From assembly GCA_001800945.1 (NCBI GenBank), contig MGWJ01000138.1:1-9925 (forward strand): 9,925 bases of DNA. Reading direction: 5' to 3'. Positions 5,536-9,925 of this stretch are shown one piece after another. Position 1 is the first letter of the stretch, and each line of letters begins with the position of its first letter. Source of the stretch: Flavobacteria bacterium RIFCSPLOWO2_12_FULL_31_7. GTDB taxonomy: Bacteria; Bacteroidota; Bacteroidia; Flavobacteriales; Flavobacteriaceae. A program made the position numbers and the translations under genes. The notes beneath the pieces were generated by a model that searched no databases, was not told where the DNA came from, and worked only from the letters and a program-made list of their open reading frames with translations.

Positions 5536-6126
5536 ATGTTTTTAGAAAATACGGTAAATCAGGAAGAACAATTTGGTTGGATAGAAGTTATTTGCGGTTC
5601 GATGTTTTCGGGTAAAACCGAAGAATTGATTCGTCGACTAAAACGTGCCCAATTTGCCAAACAAAAAGTAGAAATTTTTAAACCCGCGATTGATACCCGT
5701 TATGATGATGAAATGGTGGTTTCGCACAATAAAAACGAAATTCGTTCTACACCCGTTCCTGCTTCTGAAAATATTAGAATTTTAGCACAAGGTTGCGATG
5801 TGGTTGGGATTGACGAAGCGCAGTTTTTTGATGATGAAATTGTAAATGTTTGTAATGAATTAGCCAACAGCGGCATCCGAGTAATTGTCGCTGGCTTAGA
5901 TATGGATTTTAAAGGCAATCCTTTCGGACCCATGCCAGCGTTAATGGCAACTGCGGAATATGTAACGAAAGTTCATGCCGTTTGTACCAGAACAGGAAAT
6001 TTAGCCCATTATAGTTTTAGAAAATCAGCAGACGAAAAGTTAGTCATGTTGGGTGAAACGGAAGAATACGAACCTTTAAGTAGAGCAGCGTATTACAAAG
6101 CCATGCGCGAAGAAAAAGAAGAATAA
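5536..6126 (+). CDS. tdk: thymidine kinase (type II, TK1-like)
   Basis: Thymidine kinase phosphorylates thymidine to dTMP with ATP in the salvage pathway. The 196-residue protein has the P-loop GSMFSGKT (21-28), the DEAQ motif (93-96) with the likely catalytic base Glu94, and the GLDMDFKGNPFGPMP segment (120-134). In many family members the lasso domain holds zinc by two C-x2-C pairs. Here the first pair is C150-T-R-T153 and the second is S182-R-A-A185, so three of the four ligands are missing. I recall the same pattern (AVCTRTGN, EPLSRAAYYKAM) in other Bacteroidota, so it is probably lineage-typical rather than damage. The start at MFLENTVN gives normal spacing to the P-loop. The stop overlaps the murF-alr start by one base (TAATG), which points to translational coupling. 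Confidence 0.95.
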   Translation: MFLENTVNQEEQFGWIEVICGSMFSGKTEELIRRLKRAQFAKQKVEIFKPAIDTRYDDEMVVSHNKNEIRSTPVPASENIRILAQGCDVVGIDEAQFFDDEIVNVCNELANSGIRVIVAGLDMDFKGNPFGPMPALMATAEYVTKVHAVCTRTGNLAHYSFRKSADEKLVMLGETEEYEPLSRAAYYKAMREEKEE

Positions 6127-8558
6127 TGAAAATCACTTCAGCCATTTTAACTTCAGCCCAATTAAACTTTTCTAATTCAGCAATTGAATTTGACCATATT
6201 TCTATTGATAGTCGTAGCTTACAAAACGGAAATACGACTTTATTTTTCTGTTTGAAAGGGCAAAATAACGACGCTCATGTTTATATTCAAAGTTTGATTG
6301 AAAAAGGCGTACAACATTTTGTAGTAGAATATATTCCTGAAAATGTAGCCGGAAAAGCTCATTTTTGCGTGGTTGAAAATACCACAAATGCCTTACAGAG
6401 TTTAGCGAAATCTTATAAAAATCAATTTCAAATTGAAACCATCGGAATTACAGGTAGTAACGGAAAAACCATTGTAAAAGAATGGTTAAACTTCTTATTA
6501 AGTCCGGATTATTCTGTGGTACGAAGTCCGAAAAGTTTCAATTCGCAAGTTGGAGTTCCTTTGTCGATTTTCGGAATAAATGAAAACCATGATTTAGGGA
6601 TTTTTGAAGCCGGAATTTCATTAAAAGGCGAAATGGAAAAATTAGCGAAAATCATCCAACCAAATATTGGAATTTTCACTCATTTAGGCAACGCACATCA
6701 AGAAGGTTTTACAACTGTTGAAGAAAAAATAATAGAAAAATGCCAATTGTTTACGAATTCGGAAGTTGTCATTTTAGAAAAAAACGATTGGATAGAAAAA
6801 CATATAAAAGTTCCCACATTTACCTGGAGTTTTGAAGATCCGAAAGCCAATCTTTTTGTGCTTTCTAAAGTCAAAAATAACTTAAAAACCACTTTAGAAA
6901 TACAACATGAAACTCAAAATTTCAAGGTTTCACTTCCATTTATAGATGATATTTCTATTGAAAATGCGATAACTTGTATTGCAACATTATGGTATTTAAA
7001 AACCGATGTTACTACAATTATTGAAAGAACATCGAAATTATACAATATCGAAATTCGCTTACAAGCTAAAAAAGGAATTAACAATTGCTTACTAATTGAC
7101 GATAGTTTTTCAAGCGATTATCAATCGTTAAAAATTGCGTTAGATTTTTTAGAACAACAGAAATTACATCAGAAAAAGACGATTATTTTATCGGATATTT
7201 TTCAGAGTGGCTTGAATGTAAAAGAACTTTACAGCAATGTTATCAAGCTGTTACAACAAAATAACATAACTCAAATAATTACTATTGGAGAAGTAATTGG
7301 GAATTATTTTCAAGATATTCCACATGTAATTTCCTTTGCAAATACGAATGCTTTTTTACAACAATTTAATACAGATTCTTTTAACAACGAAACCATATTA
7401 ATCAAAGGCGCAAGAAGTTTTAATTTCGACGAAATTGTGGTTTTATTAGAAGAAAAAGTACACGAAACCGTTTTAGAAATTAATTTAGACGCGCTAACTT
7501 CCAACTACAATTTTTACAAACAAAAGCTGAAAAACTCGACCAAAATTATGGTGATGGTAAAAGCTTTTGGTTACGGAAATGGAGGTTATGAAATTGCAAA
7601 ACAACTCGCCCATTTAAAAACCGATTATTTAGGTGTAGCTTTCGCTGATGAAGGAATTGCGCTTCGAAAAGCTGGAATTACCACGCCAATTATGGTCTTA
7701 AATCCAGAGATTAGTAGTTATAAAGCGATGATTGCTTATCATTTAGAACCAGAAATTTACAGTATTGCTGGACTAACTTCCTTTATAGAATTAGCTAAAG
7801 AAAAAAACAGTTATGCATATCCAATTCATTTGAAAATTGATACTGGAATGCACCGTTTAGGTTTCGAAAAAGAAGCTATTTCAGAATTAATTTCCTTACT
7901 ACAACACAATAATTTTGTTAAAGTAACTAGTATCTTTTCGCATTTAGCAACCTCAGATGATTTGAACTTTAGAGATTTTACGCTGCATCAAATTCAATTG
8001 TTTGACACGATTTCTAAACAAATTTCGAGCACTTTGAACATACAACCGATTCGTCATATTTTGAATACTTCTGGAATTTTTAATTATTCGGAATACCAAT
8101 ATGAAATGGTACGATTAGGCATTGGAATTTATGGTGTTGGAAATGCAATTGAAGAACAAAATTCTTTAGAAAACGTAAGTACTTTGAAAAGTATTATTTC
8201 TCAAATACGAACGGTGGAAGCCAATGAAAGTATAGGTTACAGCAGAAAATTTATGGTAAAAAAAGAGATGCGAATTGCTACCATTCCGATTGGTTATGCT
8301 GATGGTATTAGACGAGCATGGGGAAATGAAAAAGGATTTGTTTCTATCAATAATCAGAAAGCTACCATTTTAGGTAATATTTGTATGGATATGCTGATGG
8401 TAGATGTAACGCATATCAATTGCAAGGAAAGAGATGAAGTGACTATTTTTGGAGAAAACCCACACGTGACTGAAATCGCAGCAGTTTGTCAGACCATTCC
8501 GTATGAGATTTTAACAAGTATTTCGCAGCGTGTAAAAAGAATTTTCTACAAAAATTAA
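6126..8558 (+). CDS. bifunctional UDP-MurNAc-tripeptide:D-Ala-D-Ala ligase / alanine racemase (MurF-Alr fusion)
   Basis: One 810-residue protein joins two steps of peptidoglycan precursor synthesis in the cytoplasm. The N-terminal part (about 1-440) is MurF, which adds D-Ala-D-Ala to the UDP-MurNAc-tripeptide using ATP: SIDSRSL (26-32), P-loop GITGSNGKT (107-115), the THLGNAHQEGF segment, DDSFSSD (325-331) and a KGARSFNFDEIV motif near the domain end. The C-terminal part (about 447-810) is a PLP-dependent alanine racemase making D-Ala from L-Ala: the PLP lysine is Lys479 in VKAFGYGNG, with Arg663 in VRLGIGIYG, the probable catalytic Tyr705 in SIGYSRKF, and CMDMLMVD around Asp755. No key residue appears lost in either half. 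Fusions of this kind are common in Bacteroidota. The start codon overlaps the tdk stop. Confidence 0.95.
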   Translation: MKITSAILTSAQLNFSNSAIEFDHISIDSRSLQNGNTTLFFCLKGQNNDAHVYIQSLIEKGVQHFVVEYIPENVAGKAHFCVVENTTNALQSLAKSYKNQFQIETIGITGSNGKTIVKEWLNFLLSPDYSVVRSPKSFNSQVGVPLSIFGINENHDLGIFEAGISLKGEMEKLAKIIQPNIGIFTHLGNAHQEGFTTVEEKIIEKCQLFTNSEVVILEKNDWIEKHIKVPTFTWSFEDPKANLFVLSKVKNNLKTTLEIQHETQNFKVSLPFIDDISIENAITCIATLWYLKTDVTTIIERTSKLYNIEIRLQAKKGINNCLLIDDSFSSDYQSLKIALDFLEQQKLHQKKTIILSDIFQSGLNVKELYSNVIKLLQQNNITQIITIGEVIGNYFQDIPHVISFANTNAFLQQFNTDSFNNETILIKGARSFNFDEIVVLLEEKVHETVLEINLDALTSNYNFYKQKLKNSTKIMVMVKAFGYGNGGYEIAKQLAHLKTDYLGVAFADEGIALRKAGITTPIMVLNPEISSYKAMIAYHLEPEIYSIAGLTSFIELAKEKNSYAYPIHLKIDTGMHRLGFEKEAISELISLLQHNNFVKVTSIFSHLATSDDLNFRDFTLHQIQLFDTISKQISSTLNIQPIRHILNTSGIFNYSEYQYEMVRLGIGIYGVGNAIEEQNSLENVSTLKSIISQIRTVEANESIGYSRKFMVKKEMRIATIPIGYADGIRRAWGNEKGFVSINNQKATILGNICMDMLMVDVTHINCKERDEVTIFGENPHVTEIAAVCQTIPYEILTSISQRVKRIFYKN

Positions 8559-8615
8559 AAAATTTGTTAAAATTTTATTTAACTTCGTAATATACTAACT
8601 AAAAATTTAAAAAAT

Positions 8616-8987
8616 ATGGGAATGTTATCAGAATTTAAAGCTTTCGCAATGAAAGGAAACGTTGTAGATTTAGCTGTAGGGGTTGTAATTGGAGCTGCAT
8701 TTGGAAAAATTGTAAGTTCATTAATTGATGATGTTATTACACCACTGTTATTAAAACCTGCACTAGAAGCTGCAAATCTTTCTAAAATTGAAGAATTGAC
8801 TATTTTTGGAGGTGTAAAATATGGTATGTTTTTATCTGCTGTTATCAATTTTATAATTGTAGCGTTTGTATTATTTATGATCATTAAAGGTATGAATGCC
8901 GCTAAGAAAAAAGAAGAAGCTGCAGCACCAGCTGGCCCAACTCAAGAAGAATTATTGACACAAATTAGAGATTTATTGAAAAAATAA
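8616..8987 (+). CDS. mscL: large-conductance mechanosensitive channel MscL
   Basis: MscL is a homopentameric inner-membrane channel that opens under membrane tension and releases solutes during osmotic downshock. The 123-residue protein has the expected plan: an amphipathic N-terminal helix (MGMLSEFKAFAMKG), pore helix TM1 with GNVVDLAVGVVIGAAFGKIV (14-33) and the DDVITP turn, a periplasmic loop, TM2 YGMFLSAVINFIIVAFVLFM (about 69-88), a basic cluster (NAAKKKEE), and the C-terminal bundle helix TQEELLTQIRDLLKK. The length is normal. It begins 57 bp after murF-alr on the same strand and could be read from that transcript or from its own promoter. A rho-independent terminator follows 26 bp after the stop. 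Confidence 0.96.
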   Translation: MGMLSEFKAFAMKGNVVDLAVGVVIGAAFGKIVSSLIDDVITPLLLKPALEAANLSKIEELTIFGGVKYGMFLSAVINFIIVAFVLFMIIKGMNAAKKKEEAAAPAGPTQEELLTQIRDLLKK

Positions 8988-9013
8988 TTTCTAATTAAAA
9001 ATATATATTTAAG

Positions 9014-9045
9014 AATCCGAAGGCTTTTGTTTTCGGATTTTTTTT
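9014..9045 (+). terminator. rho-independent terminator after mscL
   Basis: AATCCGAA (9014-9021) pairs perfectly with TTCGGATT (9032-9039) around a 10-nt loop, followed by an uninterrupted T run to 9045. The T run is only on the plus-strand side, so it ends the tdk/murF-alr/mscL transcript. Confidence 0.85.
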
Positions 9046-9047
9046 GT

Positions 9048-9092
9048 TACACAGCGGTTCAAAGAGAAATCACAGAGTTTCCCAAAGATTTT
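9048..9092. repeat. CACAGAG/CAAAGA word block between terminators
   Basis: The stretch contains ACACAGCGG, TTCAAAGAGAAATCACAGAG and CCCAAAGATTTTT, a loose series of CA(C/A)AG words like those seen at 909-954. It sits between the two facing terminators and has no coding potential. Confidence 0.35.
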
Positions 9093-9140
9093 TCATAATA
9101 TTGTTTACGCAATTTCGGTTAATCTTTCAGACAGAAAATA

Positions 9141-9174
9141 AAAAAGACAACCTCAACAAAGAGATTGCCTTTTT
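9141..9174 (-). terminator. terminator for the RND efflux gene, possibly bidirectional
   Basis: On the minus strand a 14-bp stem (AAAAAGGCAATCTC with GAGGTTGTCTTTTT, two G-U pairs) closes a 6-nt loop and runs into a T-rich tail (TTTTTTATTTTC), starting 33 bp after the RND stop codon. The arms carry A and T runs at both ends, so it may also stop plus-strand readthrough from mscL. Confidence 0.8.
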
Positions 9175-9207
9175 AACAATTAAATAAACTAAAACTTTCT
9201 AATCAGA

Positions 9208-9925
9208 TTACATATTATGTTTAGGGGTAAAACCGTCTTCACTTAATTCTTTATGTTCGTAATCCGCAACCATTTCTGCTTCATAATCTACTTTTTCTCC
9301 TCTAGAGAATTTAGCGATTAATTTTTCCATGATTTCATAAATTACAGGTACGATTACTAATGTTAAGAATAACGAACTGATTAATCCACCAATAATAACC
9401 CAAGCTAATCCGTTTTTCCATTCTGCTCCAGCTCCAGACGCTAATGCGATTGGGAACATACCAAATACCATGGCAATGGTAGTCATTAAAATTGGACGTA
9501 AACGAGCGTGGTTCGCTTGAATTAAAGCTGTTCTAATTGATTCACCTGCTTTTCTTCTTTGGTTCGTATAATCTACAAGCATGATGGCGTTCTTACAAAC
9601 TAAACCAATCAACATAATAATCCCTAAAATGGTAAAAATATTTAATGTTTTATTCGTTAAAGCTAAGGCTAACATCGCACCAATAAACGAAAGTGGAATC
9701 GCGAATAATACTACAAATGGATGTGCAAAACTATCATATAATCCAACCATTACTAAATATACTAAGATAATAGCGGCTAATAAGGCAATTCCTAAAGTAC
9801 CAAAACCTTCCGATTGATTTTCTTGATCTCCACCCCAAATGTAATTTACTCCAGTTGGTTTTTCTAAAGTATCAATTCTTTCTTGCCATTGCGTTACGAT
9901 GGTTCCTGTAGGTACACCCACATTT
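9208..9925 (-). CDS. RND efflux pump inner-membrane subunit (AcrB/HAE1 type), C-terminal part
   Basis: This is the last 238 codons of a protein that would be over 1000 residues; the frame stays open to the right edge, and the GTG at 9921-9919 is an internal valine. It contains the last five membrane helices of an RND pump: LGIALLAAIILVYLVMVGLY, the PFVVLFAIPLSFIGAML helix after LYDSFAHP, NIFTILGIIMLIGLVCKNAIMLVDY, PILMTTIAMVFGMFPIAL, and the final GGLISSLFLTLVIVPVIYEI. The lysine in GLVCKNAIMLVDY corresponds to AcrB Lys940, and the arginine and threonine in ARLRPILMTT to Arg971 and Thr978, all part of the proton-relay network. Such pumps span the envelope with an adaptor and an outer-membrane channel, which should lie outside the window. 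The substrate (drugs or other compounds) cannot be told. A charged 40-residue cytoplasmic tail ends it. Confidence 0.93.
   Translation of the reverse strand, partial: NVGVPTGTIVTQWQERIDTLEKPTGVNYIWGGDQENQSEGFGTLGIALLAAIILVYLVMVGLYDSFAHPFVVLFAIPLSFIGAMLALALTNKTLNIFTILGIIMLIGLVCKNAIMLVDYTNQRRKAGESIRTALIQANHARLRPILMTTIAMVFGMFPIALASGAGAEWKNGLAWVIIGGLISSLFLTLVIVPVIYEIMEKLIAKFSRGEKVDYEAEMVADYEHKELSEDGFTPKHNM

Noticed and set aside
8564..8587. Possible promoter for mscL (TTG ... TAACTTCG)
   Set aside because: The -7 element has a mismatch and the spacing of 13 bp is too short for the TTG/TAnnTTTG pattern.
8579..8884. Minus-strand frame of 101 codons over mscL
   Set aside because: It is the antisense shadow of an unambiguous mscL and resembles no family.

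Overview
The window looks like an ordinary chromosomal stretch from a low-GC member of the Bacteroidota, most likely a flavobacterium. The grounds are AT-rich DNA, start codons without clear Shine-Dalgarno sites, a perfect TAnnTTTG-type -7 promoter element, a MurF-alanine racemase fusion, a thymidine kinase lacking most zinc cysteines, and spacers filled with quasi-tandem 'word' repeats. The genus is inferred from family resemblance only; no search was run.

Left part (1-5259, all minus strand, so transcription runs right to left): a 333-residue acidic protein of unknown function with an internal duplication, rsmI (16S rRNA 2'-O-methyltransferase), a small membrane-anchored protein, a HopJ-family protein, recJ (single-strand exonuclease), and the N-terminal 300 residues of an MFS exporter that runs off the left edge. 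The only clear promoter signal for this run lies upstream of the 333-residue gene. recJ is broken by one in-frame TGA exactly where the family has a conserved glycine (codon 476). Reading resumes in the same frame and would give a normal 564-residue RecJ.

Centre and right (5536-8987, plus strand): tdk overlaps the murF-alr fusion by one base (TAATG) and mscL follows 57 bp later, ending in a rho-independent terminator. These three genes cover thymidine salvage, supply of D-alanine and its joining to the peptidoglycan precursor, and osmotic-shock protection. The 276-bp divergent spacer (5260-5535) holds an imperfect 22-bp inverted repeat about 80 bp apart with a small hairpin inside. At the right edge, convergent to mscL, is the C-terminal part of an RND (AcrB/HAE1-type) efflux pump with its own stem-loop terminator.

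I see no phage, CRISPR, transposase, rRNA or tRNA, and no convincing new defence or biosynthetic system. The most notable points are the recJ nonsense codon, the two related 14-bp arrays that supply the stop codons of recJ and the HopJ gene and place stops in all three frames, a third word-repeat containing the rsmI stop, the inverted repeat between the divergent genes, and the duplicated segment in the 333-residue protein.
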